Shown here: positions 7,661-15,087 of the stretch, piece by piece
Layout: every line of letters starts with the position of its first letter
Numbering within the stretch: position 1 is the stretch's first letter
Source: Polynucleobacter parvulilacunae
GTDB taxonomy: Bacteria; Pseudomonadota; Gammaproteobacteria; Burkholderiales; Burkholderiaceae
Direction of reading: 5' to 3'
Assembly: GCF_018881715.1 (NCBI RefSeq)
Contig: NZ_JACVPW010000001.1
Location: forward strand, 459,337-523,336
Length of the DNA: 64,000 nucleotides
Notes under the pieces: model-generated
The model's database searches: none
What the model saw: only the letters and a program-made list of their open reading frames with translations
Told to the model about the DNA's origin: nothing
Program-made: the position numbers and the translations under genes

Positions 7661-8107
7661 CTACTTTCTAGACTTATATTTATGAATAGCTTCTTTCAAA
7701 TCCGAATACTCTTCGCAACCAAAAAGACAGGCTTTATCCAGTCTGGCCAATAAAGCCTCGGCGCCCGGCAAGTCATTCTTGGTTAACTTGAGCATTCCGT
7801 AATACTCAAGAGCGCCACGATGATTAGGATCTATTTTCAATGCAGTTTGATAGTATTTCTCCGCTCCAGCCAAATCAGGCGGCTGTTTTTTACGAAGGCT
7901 ATAGCCTAGTAAATTATTCCAGTCTGCCGAGCTTGTGTCATTAGCAGCCTGTAATTGCTGTATTGCCTGCTCATACTTTTCAGCCTTAATACTTGCCCTT
8001 GCCTGAGTTAGCCAAACTGGGTCTTGCTTGGCGGGGGCAGTATCTGCAGCATGAGATCTCCCAAGTATCGAAAGAAACAACATAGCCGATAAGATTATTT
8101 TTTTCAT
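7661..8107 (-). CDS. Secreted TPR-repeat protein
   Basis: A 148-residue protein with a signal peptide (MKKIILSAMLFLSILGRSHA). After an acidic-basic helix (IKAEKYEQAIQQLQAA) come tetratricopeptide-like units: SADWNNLLGYSLRKKQPPDLAGAEKYYQTALKIDPNHRGALEYYGML shows the W-LG-Y-A-P spacing. A C-terminal CLFGCEEY holds two cysteines. TPR proteins are scaffolds; the partner is unknown. The frame stays open 48 codons upstream to 8251, but only ATG 8107 gives an N-terminal signal peptide, and the longer form would overlap the tautomerase gene. Confidence 0.8.
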   Translation of the reverse strand: MKKIILSAMLFLSILGRSHAADTAPAKQDPVWLTQARASIKAEKYEQAIQQLQAANDTSSADWNNLLGYSLRKKQPPDLAGAEKYYQTALKIDPNHRGALEYYGMLKLTKNDLPGAEALLARLDKACLFGCEEYSDLKEAIHKYKSRK

Positions 8108-8205
8108 TTGAAGGCCCATAGCGAAGAATCTATCTTTTATATACCGATTATTAAAGTCTCGCTTGAGTGAGCACAGAAGGGCGATTAACCAGGGCCTGAG
8201 GAAGC

Positions 8206-8595
8206 TTAATCCTTGTCGGCATACTGCATTTCGCCGTTCCCAAACGACCAATTTTCCTTGCTTACTTCAAGCAGATTGATAAAGATATCTTGAGGTCTGA
8301 CTTTAAGTTTTTCTACTAAAGCATCGCAAATAGCTTTATAGAGGCTCTTTTTAAGATCCGTAGATCTGCCAAAACTGATGGTTGCCTGAATAAAAATAAT
8401 CCCTTCTGAATATTCAATGCCCAAATAACTTTTTGGAATATTTAATTCTGATGCATCGTGTCTAGTAATAATCTGAAACTTATCATCTGCAGGAACATTG
8501 ATTTGCTCCCGCATCACGTTATAGACAATATCCCCGACTTGCTGAGCAAAGCTCTCAGAGTGTTTTTTGCTTAAATCAATTCTGACTAATGGCAT
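8206..8595 (-). CDS. Tautomerase-family protein
   Basis: A 129-residue protein beginning MPLVRIDL. Proline 2 is the catalytic N-terminal base of the tautomerase superfamily, so the start is ATG 8595 and not the ATG one codon earlier. Repeated beta-alpha-beta halves are visible (IIFIQATISFGRSTDLKKSLYKAI and the RPQDIFINLLEVSKENWSFGNG tail, with the conserved NWSFG end). It fits the tautomerase_2 group rather than the 62-residue 4-oxalocrotonate type. Substrate unknown. Confidence 0.88.
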   Translation of the reverse strand: MPLVRIDLSKKHSESFAQQVGDIVYNVMREQINVPADDKFQIITRHDASELNIPKSYLGIEYSEGIIFIQATISFGRSTDLKKSLYKAICDALVEKLKVRPQDIFINLLEVSKENWSFGNGEMQYADKD

Positions 8596-8662
8596 CACTA
8601 TTCTCCTTAGATCCGTCCATCTTATAGGGCTCTAGTTATTTATGTTTAACTTGAATGCGCCC

Positions 8663-8738
8663 CAAAGAAAAAACCACCCGAAGGTGGTTTTGGTGTTTCT
8701 TGATGGCCCCGGGAGGAATCGAACCGGGGCCGAGGATG
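8663..8738 (-). repeat. tRNA-tail/terminator repeat, copy A
   Basis: Contains the terminator palindrome ACCACCCGAAGGTGGT, the GGTGTTTCTT spacer and a decayed tRNA 3' end (TGGCCCCGGG...GGAATCGAACC) in the same order as at tRNA-Phe (13,757-13,868). In this copy GGCCCCGG (8705-8712) and CCGGGGCC (8724-8731) form a perfect extra stem. It ends in GAGGATG, shared with copies B and D but not with the true tRNA. It lies just after the stop of the patatin-like gene. Confidence 0.8.
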
Positions 8739-8745
8739 CTCAACC

Positions 8746-9852
8746 TTATGCCCAAAATTCTTTAATTTTTGATGCCTCCACCTTTGCTCGATCATATCCA
8801 GTTCGCAATGCGCCTTCGATCTGCTTTGGATCTAACAAATTTACGCCCTGAGGAGTGCCGGCAACTATCCACTTTACTTTTGTACCAGTTGCTTCTACAT
8901 CTTTAATGTTTTGACTAATAGGGTGTGGAATTGTTGTGAGAATCGCTCCAGTAACACCATCAGTTAATGTAATGATCAAAGCTCTTTTTGAGCCCGCCAC
9001 TAAATCTACATGGGCTGGATTAGAACAAATTCCCCCATCCATGACATAACGCTGACCCAACAATGTTGGCCCAGCAACGCCAGGTAATGAACTGCTTGCG
9101 GCGGCGCCATGCGCCAAGGCAATATTATTTTGCTTGGCAGATTGCTGCCCTACAATTAATCGCTCTCCTGTGTAGCAATCAATTCCAGTTGTAAACATTC
9201 TTTTTGGGGGCCAACTTGTTTTGCTATCACCAGTTAACAAAGCGGCTAATTTTTCAATGCGATCACTGTTTAATTTATTGTCAGCGGCTAGTGCGGCGGC
9301 GCCAATGATTCTGCGTGTTTCAATACTGCCATCCGTAGCACTCATATTGACCTTATCGGCTCTCATCTGACTTATATTAGGGGTCGCCACAGGCGCTATC
9401 TTAGAAAAGATTTCTGGAAACTTTCCAAAAAAATCAAACTCTGTTCGCAAGCGATAAAACTCGCCAGAAAGTAGTGATGACCCCATGTATGAACCGGCAG
9501 AAGTACCAACAACTAACTCAGGAATATTGGCCATATCTAGACCAGCCTCATAAAGGCCATGAAAAAATCCGCAATACCAAGCGATGTAATACTCTCCGCC
9601 ACCACCGAGCACCATAGTCCGATCCAATCCTTTTGCTAAATTGGAAACGGTTGGTTTTATTGCGATAGGAATTGCTAAACCATCATCAGAAAATAACTTT
9701 TTAGATATTTCATTTGCTTTAATTTCAATATTTGACTTTTGTGAAGCCGCTTGAGCATTGGCAGCATCAATAGCAGTTCCAGCAGAGCCGGCAACCGCAA
9801 TGGCTCCAGCGGTAGAGGCTTTCAAAAAATTACGGCGTGACAATTGAGTCAT
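8746..9852 (-). CDS. Patatin-like phospholipase with Tat signal
   Basis: A 368-residue protein. The N-terminus has a twin-arginine signal (SRRNFLKAST) and a hydrophobic A/G-rich stretch, so export by Tat is likely. The patatin fold is shown by the glycine-rich oxyanion segment LGGGGEYYIAWYCGF near residue 82, the nucleophile elbow GTSAGS near residue 117 and the catalytic DGG (MDGGICSNP) near residue 272, giving a Ser-Asp dyad. Family members are acyl hydrolases of lipids. It lies alone between repeat copies A and B. Confidence 0.88.
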   Translation of the reverse strand: MTQLSRRNFLKASTAGAIAVAGSAGTAIDAANAQAASQKSNIEIKANEISKKLFSDDGLAIPIAIKPTVSNLAKGLDRTMVLGGGGEYYIAWYCGFFHGLYEAGLDMANIPELVVGTSAGSYMGSSLLSGEFYRLRTEFDFFGKFPEIFSKIAPVATPNISQMRADKVNMSATDGSIETRRIIGAAALAADNKLNSDRIEKLAALLTGDSKTSWPPKRMFTTGIDCYTGERLIVGQQSAKQNNIALAHGAAASSSLPGVAGPTLLGQRYVMDGGICSNPAHVDLVAGSKRALIITLTDGVTGAILTTIPHPISQNIKDVEATGTKVKWIVAGTPQGVNLLDPKQIEGALRTGYDRAKVEASKIKEFWA

Positions 9853-9890
9853 AGAGGCTCCCGGGATAATCTATTAATTTATAGCAGATT

Positions 9891-9972
9891 CCCAAATGAA
9901 AAAACCACCCGAAGGTGGTTTTAGTGAATCTTGGTGGCCCGGGGCGGAATCGACCAGGACCGAGGATGTCTG
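9891..9972 (-). repeat. tRNA-tail/terminator repeat, copy B
   Basis: Same unit as copy A: CCCAAATGAAAAAACC lead, ACCACCCGAAGGTGGT palindrome, then TTGGTGGCCCGGGGCGGAAT matching tRNA-Phe exactly, then a one-base loss in the T-loop (TCGACCAGG instead of TCGAACCACC) and the family tail CGAGGATGTCTGA. It lies between two divergently read genes. Confidence 0.82.
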
Positions 9973-10016
9973 ACTCTGCTTTAGACTATCCAATACCCAT
10001 TTTTCTTAAGGCTTAA

Positions 10017-10367
10017 ATGACTTGGATCATTACCAAATATCTACTAACAGCAGGAATGGTTGTATTCATCTCTGAAGCCGCTAAACGCAGTGATAGATTA
10101 GGCGGCTTTATTGCGGCATTGCCCTTAATGACTCTTTTAACTCTTATATGGCTGTATGTAGAAAACCAGCCTGAAGAGAAAATTGCCAATCACGCCTATT
10201 ACACCTTTTGGTATGTGATTCCAACGCTACCTATGTTTCTATTATTTCCATATCTACTTCCTAAGCTGGGATTTTGGATAACTATGGGGGCTTGCATAGT
10301 GGCAACAGTTATCTGCTTTGGCTTATTTGCCTTGGTAATGAAGAGCTTTGGAATTAATCTGCTCTAA
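10017..10367 (+). CDS. DUF3147 family membrane protein
   Basis: A 116-residue inner-membrane protein with four predicted helices. The opening (KYLLTAGMVVFISEAAKRSDRLGGFIAALPLMTLL) is characteristic of DUF3147, a small family of unknown function. ATG 10,017 directly follows its own upstream stop. It is the only gene between repeat copies B and C and is read opposite to its neighbours; its stop codon touches the first bases of copy C, whose palindrome would act as its terminator. Confidence 0.82.
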   Translation: MTWIITKYLLTAGMVVFISEAAKRSDRLGGFIAALPLMTLLTLIWLYVENQPEEKIANHAYYTFWYVIPTLPMFLLFPYLLPKLGFWITMGACIVATVICFGLFALVMKSFGINLL

Positions 10368-10431
10368 ATGAAAAAACCACCCGAAGGTGGTTTTAGTGTT
10401 TCTTGGTGGCCCGGGACGGAATCGACCAGGA
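10366..10431 (-). repeat. tRNA-tail/terminator repeat, copy C
   Basis: AAATGAAAAAACC, the palindrome ACCACCCGAAGGTGGT, TTAGTGTTTCTTGGTGGCCC, then GGGACGGAATCGACCAGG. It carries the same T-loop deletion as B and D, so these copies derive from one decayed ancestor rather than separately from tRNA-Phe. It lies between converging genes and stops two bases before the YoaK-family stop codon. Confidence 0.82.
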
Positions 10432-10432
10432 G

Positions 10433-11194
10433 CTAGGAAGCCCGCTCCTTCAAGATCGCCCGAATATCTCGATATATCTGGAGACCCGCAATGAGGATAA
10501 GTGAGAGGGATAGCGGCACCACCGAAATATAGCCAACCTTCTTAAAGCTAACTGCGCCAATAATGCCGCCAATTAAGAACATTCCAAAAATGCATAAATG
10601 GGTTTTAAGCTTTTCTCGATTGGCTTTGACATAACCGCTCACATTGGCCTCTTGTGATTTATTCCAATAAACCAACTTACCAAGCTCAATGCCTATGTCA
10701 GTGATAACGCCCGTCATATGAGTCGTTCTAATTTCTGCTCGAGAGGCCTTGGTGACAATTGCATTTTGTAAGCCCATTACAAAACAGAGGAGTAGGGCAA
10801 TGGCTGGGACCGTTAAAGGCAAATACAAATTTAAGTTTGCTCCAACAAGCCCAAATACCAGTAGCAAGATGGCCTCAAGCAATAGGGGCAAAGCAAACTC
10901 ACTATGAATTTTTCTCCTGTGCCCCCAATTAATCAGAATGGCTGTCGTCGCGGCGCCAAATAAAAATGAGAGCAATAGAGATATGCCGCCCAAAACTGAA
11001 ATGAAATCATTGAGGGCGAGATCATCGCCGATAGCAGAAATGATGCCGCTCATATGGGATGTGTAACGAGCGATTGCTAAAAAACCACCAGCATTAACAG
11101 CCCCTGCGACAAAGGCCATATAAGCACCCAATTGAATGTTGTTCTTATGAGACCTTTGAGCGCTGGTTAACAACTGAATGAACTTAATTGGCAT
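10433..11194 (-). CDS. YoaK family (DUF1275) membrane protein
   Basis: A 253-residue membrane protein with six or seven helices. Family features are GAYMAFVAGAVNAGGFLAIARYTSHMSGIIS at the N-terminus (the G-x-x-N-A-x-G...T-G/S-H-M-S-G pattern) and the mid-protein GLQNAIVTKASRAEIRTTHMTGVITDIG block. DUF1275 proteins are of unknown function. It occupies the segment between repeat copies C and D alone. Confidence 0.88.
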   Translation of the reverse strand: MPIKFIQLLTSAQRSHKNNIQLGAYMAFVAGAVNAGGFLAIARYTSHMSGIISAIGDDLALNDFISVLGGISLLLSFLFGAATTAILINWGHRRKIHSEFALPLLLEAILLLVFGLVGANLNLYLPLTVPAIALLLCFVMGLQNAIVTKASRAEIRTTHMTGVITDIGIELGKLVYWNKSQEANVSGYVKANREKLKTHLCIFGMFLIGGIIGAVSFKKVGYISVVPLSLSLILIAGLQIYRDIRAILKERAS

Positions 11195-11243
11195 CTAAGC
11201 TACATTCTACGACTCAATACTATCAACGACTCAAGGCGGATGA

Positions 11244-11325
11244 CCCAAATGAAGAAACCGCCCGCAGGTGGTTTTGGTGTTTCTTGGCGGCCCGGGGCGG
11301 AATCGACCAGGACTGAGGATGTCTG
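11244..11325 (-). repeat. tRNA-tail/terminator repeat, copy D
   Basis: CCCAAATGAAGAAACC, a diverged palindrome (ACCGCCCGCAGGTGGT), GGTGTTTCTTGGCGGCCCGG, GGCGGAATCGACCAGGACTG and GAGGATGTCTGA. It abuts the stop codon of the 128-residue gene at 11,329. Point changes in the stem keep most pairing, suggesting that the terminator function is still used. Confidence 0.82.
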
Positions 11326-11328
11326 ATC

Positions 11329-11715
11329 CTAGCTAGCTTGCTTGTGCCACTTCTGCTTTTCCTCCGGACTCATATTTTCCCATTTGGCTTTACGGGCCTT
11401 CATCTCAGCCTGCTCTTCAGGCGTTAATCCATCAAAGAAAGCCTTTCTCTCGGCTTTCATTCTTTCTTTTTGCTCAGGAGTAATTGATTGCCATTGAGCC
11501 TTCATTTGATCGCGCATCTTATGCCAGTATTCTTTACGCTCTTCTGGAGTTGCCTTAAGTAATGCGGCATCAGTTTGTTTCATTTGCTCAAGGCGTTGAT
11601 CAAATGTCAGGTTGCTGTTTGCCAACGGATTTGGTGGTTCAGGTATCGCCGCACCAGCCAAGGAAAATATAGATATGCCAAATAGCAGTCCCAGTACAAA
11701 TTTCTTAGAACTCAT
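11329..11715 (-). CDS. Secreted DUF3106-like protein
   Basis: A 128-residue protein with a signal peptide (residues 1-22, ...FSLAGA) followed by a highly charged helical region with three to four repeats of the form L/I-T/S-P-E-E/Q-(R/K/Q)-x-x-(M/W) (ATPEERKEYW, ITPEQKERMKAERKAFF, LTPEEQAEMKARKAKW, MSPEEKQKWHKQ). This is the pattern of DUF3106/LTxxQ-like periplasmic proteins, some of which sense envelope stress or bind metals. Function here unknown. Single-gene segment between repeat copies D and E. Confidence 0.78.
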   Translation of the reverse strand: MSSKKFVLGLLFGISIFSLAGAAIPEPPNPLANSNLTFDQRLEQMKQTDAALLKATPEERKEYWHKMRDQMKAQWQSITPEQKERMKAERKAFFDGLTPEEQAEMKARKAKWENMSPEEKQKWHKQAS

Positions 11716-11778
11716 AACGCCCCCTCTTGTTGGTTATTCCTCATTCTAGTCCCGACCAATGGATCCTCATCCGTCGGC

Positions 11779-11810
11779 CAAAATGAAAAAACCACCCGAA
11801 GGTGGTTTTA
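11779..11810. repeat. Terminator part of the repeat, copy E
   Basis: CCAAAATGAAAAAACC plus the palindrome ACCACCCGAAGGTGGT and TTTTA, without the tRNA-tail part. The lead bases match copies B-D, so it belongs to the same family and was either truncated or copied only in part. It lies upstream of the 128-residue gene and downstream of the zinc-ribbon gene. Confidence 0.7.
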
Positions 11811-11907
11811 GAGTCTCCTCCAGTCAATAACAATCTCGACATAGAATTAAAAAAAAGCCCCCAATCTAACATCTATTAAGCGTTTCTGTATTGGCGCTTA
11901 CCCTTGA

Positions 11908-12213
11908 TTACCAGTATTTAAAAGGCCTCTCGGCATCCACATCTCCGCCTAGGGCCCTCATATTCATATTGCAGTGGGGACATGTAAGGCCATCCCACTC
12001 CGACAGATGAGCACTAGAGTGGCAACTGGTGCAAACAGGCGGCATACTAATTTCAGCATTAATACTTCCTGGGTGAGCAATTGCATAAGAATCAATCGTT
12101 GAACAAGACTTGCAGACCATTGCCACTTTAGAAGAGTGCAGCCCCACTTCTTTGCCGATACCGCTAATACATTCAAACTTGCAGGAACGGCATACAAATT
12201 TATATCTAGCCAT
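11908..12213 (-). CDS. Small double zinc-ribbon protein
   Basis: A 101-residue protein with four CxxC knuckles: CRSC near residue 8, CKSC near 34, CTSC near 61 and CPHC near 78. They pair into two likely zinc-ribbon sites, linked by a short segment with histidines. No signal or membrane helix, so cytoplasmic. No named family is recognised; such ribbons bind nucleic acids or proteins. It is the last gene of a leftward run with the lipoprotein and Pal-like genes, 12 bases after the former. Confidence 0.7.
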   Translation of the reverse strand: MARYKFVCRSCKFECISGIGKEVGLHSSKVAMVCKSCSTIDSYAIAHPGSINAEISMPPVCTSCHSSAHLSEWDGLTCPHCNMNMRALGGDVDAERPFKYW

Positions 12214-12225
12214 TAATCAACCTCA

Positions 12226-12747
12226 CTAATTCTTTTTAGATTGAAGTGCTAACTTCTTCATGTGAGCATCCTGAATGAGCAATTGCCTTTCTTGATTGGC
12301 TACTCCAATAGTGATCTTTCTGGCTATAAGATCCGCATACACACCATCAATCTTTTTAAAGAAATCCTCGTAGACCAATTTCTTTTCGGGACTTAAGCCC
12401 TCCAAAGCAATAGGTCGGCAGGAATTTGCTTCAGCCAGATAATTCGTTAGCGCCTTAGCTTGCTCATCTGTCAATTTATCCGCGGAGCTAAACAAGGCCT
12501 TTGCATGAGCATTATTTCTTGTTACAGCAATAACCTGACTATCGACCAACAAAGCATCAGCGCTTTGATTTCCGCGAATGATGCAATCATTTAGTCGCTT
12601 TGCTACAGAGCCTGAATGATCGGGCGCTGGAGCTGTCATTGGTGATGGGGTTTTAGCAAGCTGTACTGGATTATTAGGTGCAACATTTGTCGCACATCCA
12701 CCTAGGAAAACAATTCCTATCAAACTTAATTTAAATATATTTTTCAT
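12226..12747 (-). CDS. Hypothetical lipoprotein
   Basis: A 173-residue protein. ATG 12,747 (four codons inside the longest frame) gives a clean signal peptide with lipobox FLGGC at residues 14-18. The mature part contains two cysteines (NDCIIRGNQ and NSCRPIA) and is otherwise helical and charged. No domain recognised. It starts 15 bases after the stop of the Pal-like gene and probably shares its mRNA; both would sit in the envelope. Confidence 0.72.
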   Translation of the reverse strand: MKNIFKLSLIGIVFLGGCATNVAPNNPVQLAKTPSPMTAPAPDHSGSVAKRLNDCIIRGNQSADALLVDSQVIAVTRNNAHAKALFSSADKLTDEQAKALTNYLAEANSCRPIALEGLSPEKKLVYEDFFKKIDGVYADLIARKITIGVANQERQLLIQDAHMKKLALQSKKN

Positions 12748-12762
12748 TTGGTAGTCCATTAG

Positions 12763-13254
12763 TTATTGATAGACAAAGTCAGCGCGACGATTTTCTTTAA
12801 ACGCCGCCTCTGTCTGAGCTGGGTTAGCTGGCTTTTCTTTACCAAAGCTCACCGCCTCTAACTGAGATTCGCTGATGCCTTGAGCGAGCAGGGCCTTTTT
12901 AACGGCTTCAGATCGCTTTTGGCCCAAGGCTAAGTTGTATTCAGCTGTTCCACGATCATCGGTATTACCTTGAATAATGATCGATGCTTTTTGCTTTTGA
13001 AATGCCTTTAAGTAAGAAGCGTGTGCGGAGATTGTCGAAACATATTTTGGGTCTACGGTAAAGCTATCAAACTCAAAATAGATTGAGCGCTTACCATACA
13101 CACTAGACTTTGGATCACTAATGGGGTCGTAAGTCATAGAGCCCTTCGCATTAACTTCAGCCACCCCATTGGCGTCATCTAACTTGACGCTACTACAGGC
13201 AGAGACGAATAAAACCAATAGTGCCAAAGGCAATATTTTTATAAATTTAAACAT
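12763..13254 (-). CDS. OmpA/Pal-like peptidoglycan-associated lipoprotein
   Basis: A 163-residue protein. ATG 13,254 gives a signal peptide with lipobox FVSAC; a second start five codons upstream is possible. After a linker of about 45 residues comes an OmpA-like domain: SIYFEFDSFTVDPKY, then IIIQGNTDDRGTAEYNLALGQKRSEAV, with the NTDDRG...R residues that bind diaminopimelate of peptidoglycan. The context is not tol-pal, so I treat it as a Pal paralogue rather than the main Pal. Confidence 0.85.
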   Translation of the reverse strand: MFKFIKILPLALLVLFVSACSSVKLDDANGVAEVNAKGSMTYDPISDPKSSVYGKRSIYFEFDSFTVDPKYVSTISAHASYLKAFQKQKASIIIQGNTDDRGTAEYNLALGQKRSEAVKKALLAQGISESQLEAVSFGKEKPANPAQTEAAFKENRRADFVYQ

Positions 13255-13337
13255 GATAAGATTTCCCAAACGTGGCTACATACTGCTAGCCAAATAGCAA
13301 AGGGACATGCCACTAAAGCACGTCCCACCTAAGAAAA

Positions 13338-13691
13338 TTAGGCTGTAGCTTTGGGTGGCTTAAATGCTGAGTCGGGAAAGTTTTGAGAAAATAGCACTTC
13401 ATTTGCCGTAGCAAATTTATGCTTAGTCATTGGTGGAAGAAAAATCACAATTCCAACGTCGCTAAAACTTGCAGTCACATGACTCATGAGGTACATAGTA
13501 TGAACCTGCTCTTTGTCATCAGCAGATTCAGAGCTGCTGTGTGCTTGCTGTGACATTGAAGCATTGCTGTAGCTACCAACGAGCTCTGCCCGCTCAATCG
13601 CAGACTGGATAAAAATATTTCCGGCCGCCGCCTTAAATGCAATTAAGAAGAGGCATATTAATAGAACGAGTGTTTTACTACGAAGCAACAT
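13338..13691 (-). CDS. Hypothetical secreted protein
   Basis: A 117-residue protein from ATG 13,691 with a signal peptide (MLLRSKTLVLLICLFLIAF, cleavage near AAAG). The rest has a serine-rich patch (SQQAHSSSESADD) and a hydrophobic strand region (FSDVGIVIFLPP). The frame continues upstream to 13,769, but that start would lie inside the tRNA-Phe terminator and hide the signal peptide. Family not recognised. It ends 83 bases before the Pal-like gene starts. Confidence 0.62.
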   Translation of the reverse strand: MLLRSKTLVLLICLFLIAFKAAAGNIFIQSAIERAELVGSYSNASMSQQAHSSSESADDKEQVHTMYLMSHVTASFSDVGIVIFLPPMTKHKFATANEVLFSQNFPDSAFKPPKATA

Positions 13692-13759
13692 GGATGAAAT
13701 TCTATACCCGATTGGTATATTTGTCGTTTTAAACGACACTCCACCCAGCCCATAAAAAT

Positions 13760-13783
13760 AAAAAACCACCCGAAGGTGGTTTT
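13760..13783 (-). terminator. tRNA-Phe terminator (repeat copy F, parent)
   Basis: The palindrome ACCACCCGAAGGTGGT at 13,765-13,780 is flanked by A and T runs, 10 bases beyond the tRNA 3' end. It is the best-formed member of the repeat family and the only one next to an intact tRNA, so it is probably the source of the others. Confidence 0.88.
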
Positions 13784-13792
13784 GGTGTTTCT

Positions 13793-13868
13793 TGGTGGCC
13801 CGGGGCGGAATCGAACCACCGACACAAGGATTTTCAATCCTCTGCTCTACCGACTGAGCTACCAGGCC
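13793..13868 (-). tRNA. tRNA-Phe (GAA)
   Basis: A 76-nt gene with encoded CCA (13,795-13,793). The acceptor GGCCTGG pairs with CCGGGCC; the D-arm is GCTC...GAGC; the anticodon stem GAGGA/TCCTT encloses the loop TTGAAAA with anticodon GAA; the T-arm is GGTGG-TTCGATT-CCGCC. A perfect TATAAT (-10) lies at 13,884-13,879, just before the 5' end. Everything from the anticodon loop through this -10 box is duplicated at 27,140-27,194, the far end of the element. Confidence 0.96.
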
Positions 13869-13885
13869 AAGACTTGGAATTATAA
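13831..13885. repeat. attL-like 55-bp direct repeat
   Basis: Identical over 55 bp to 27,140-27,194; identity stops exactly at 13,886 (A versus C) and before 13,831 (A versus G). It spans the anticodon loop, anticodon 5' strand, D-arm, acceptor 5' strand and -10 promoter box of tRNA-Phe. Such a repeat, with an integrase at the other end, marks a site-specific integration junction. Confidence 0.9.
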
Positions 13886-14061
13886 ATGAAACTGGAAGTG
13901 GGCTTAGTAAATGTGCCTACTGCGGCTAACTCTGTTGATTTACAGGGAAATCCTGTCGGGGTGGGGATGTTTTATCCTGCTTAACGGTAGGAGGCGGGAT
14001 AGAGGACTATTAATTCTCTGTACTATCAGCGCTATTATTAAGTTTCATCAGAGGGAGCGAT

Positions 14062-14607
14062 ATGGGCACAGGTGACATGGCCGCATGGGCACAAGCTATA
14101 GGAACTTTTTTGGCCATTTTAGCGGCCGGCTTAATTGCCACATGCCAATCACAATCTCAATATCAAAACAGTCTTAAGTTACAAAAGATACAAGACTGGA
14201 ACAAGGAGGTAATTCTTTGTGAGGCCGTAGTAGAAATCATCAAAAATTCTGCCGAGAGGGTGCGGTATGTTTTTGACACCTTTCAATCCCGCGAAGACAT
14301 CATTGATGTAGCAACAAAACTTAAGCACTATGATTTTGAGTGCCTAAATGATGTAATTGAATCACTCAAGCAAATCCCTTTAAATTACCTACCGTCGGCA
14401 AATTTAGTAAGCGATGTTATGGCAATGATTTCAGCCATTAGACAGCTCGATATTCAAGTCGATAAAGCAACCTACGAATACAAAACTATTGATGCCACCA
14501 AAACCGCAACATTTCTAACTGTAGTATCGCAAATTAAAAACTCAACAAAAGATACGCACACAAGGGCTAATAAGCACTTAACGTCAATAAAGAGTGTCGT
14601 TATTTAA
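14062..14607 (+). CDS. Hypothetical protein with N-terminal membrane anchor
   Basis: A 181-residue protein. Residues 8-27 (AWAQAIGTFLAILAAGLIAT) form one membrane helix; the rest is soluble and mostly helical. The W-x-Q-A-I-G-T opening is common in single-pass unknown proteins of phages and islands. Ribosome site GGGAG precedes ATG 14,062. It is followed after 18 bases by the 83-residue membrane protein, so the two probably form a pair. Function unknown; two-gene membrane-anchored pairs in islands are sometimes defence-related, but nothing here shows that. Confidence 0.65.
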   Translation: MGTGDMAAWAQAIGTFLAILAAGLIATCQSQSQYQNSLKLQKIQDWNKEVILCEAVVEIIKNSAERVRYVFDTFQSREDIIDVATKLKHYDFECLNDVIESLKQIPLNYLPSANLVSDVMAMISAIRQLDIQVDKATYEYKTIDATKTATFLTVVSQIKNSTKDTHTRANKHLTSIKSVVI

Positions 14608-14625
14608 CGAACAACAGGAACAACT

Positions 14626-14877
14626 ATGGATGAAAAAGAACTTGCCTGGACAAGAGTGGTTGAACAAAGAAAGCAATTAGACCAGCTTGTTTATGTAGCT
14701 TTTGGTAGCGCCGCTCTTTATATCCTTGCGATTGTCATTTTTGATTTTCACGCAAGCCAAGCATCAAACATATTGGTAGTTATAGCTGTTATCGCGAGCA
14801 AATATTACGCTGGCTACAAGAGTGATAAATTGGAAAAAGACTATTACAAAGAATTTCCACCTAGCCGACATACCTAA
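14626..14877 (+). CDS. Small two-helix membrane protein
   Basis: An 83-residue protein: charged N-terminal helix (DEKELAWTRVVEQRKQLDQ), two membrane helices (about residues 25-45 and 50-64), and a charged tail (KSDKLEKDYYKEFPPSRHT). Ribosome site AGGA before ATG 14,626. Family unknown. Partner of the 181-residue gene by position. Confidence 0.65.
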   Translation: MDEKELAWTRVVEQRKQLDQLVYVAFGSAALYILAIVIFDFHASQASNILVVIAVIASKYYAGYKSDKLEKDYYKEFPPSRHT

Positions 14878-14891
14878 GAATGGTTATCCGC

Positions 14892-15068
14892 TTAATGTTT
14901 CATTGCCTTCTGTAGCTGTTGCTGTGCCTTAGCGACTTGCTGACGCTGTCGCTCAGCTTTAACAGCCTCCTGACTGCGCTTAACTTGTTGCTTAAGCGTA
15001 TCTATACGCTGTTGCTGTGGCGTGAGTGGTTTTATAGACTTGATGGTTTCTACTTCTTTAATCAGCAT
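14892..15068 (-). CDS. Small glutamine/lysine-rich coiled-coil protein (58 aa)
   Basis: A 58-residue frame from ATG 15,068 to TAA 14,892. After the start (MLIKEVETIKSIKPLTPQQQ) it is one long charged helix rich in Q, K, A and R with heptad-like spacing (RIDTLKQQVKRSQEAVKAER...). The composition recalls the 195-residue gene at 24,691-25,278, also from this island. It lies 19 bases downstream of long palindrome 1, read away from it, and converges on the 83-residue gene. Existence is likely but unproven. Confidence 0.55.
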   Translation of the reverse strand: MLIKEVETIKSIKPLTPQQQRIDTLKQQVKRSQEAVKAERQRQQVAKAQQQLQKAMKH

Positions 15069-15087
15069 CAATATATTTAGTAAGACA

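Noticed and set aside
8642..8851. 69-codon plus-strand frame across repeat copy A.
   Set aside because: Runs through the terminator and decayed tRNA tail and is antisense to the patatin-like gene end.
13886..13984. A 32-codon frame starting exactly at the left junction of the island (MKLEVGLVNVPTAANS...).
   Set aside because: No ribosome site, very short, and the ATG arises at the junction; chance is likely.
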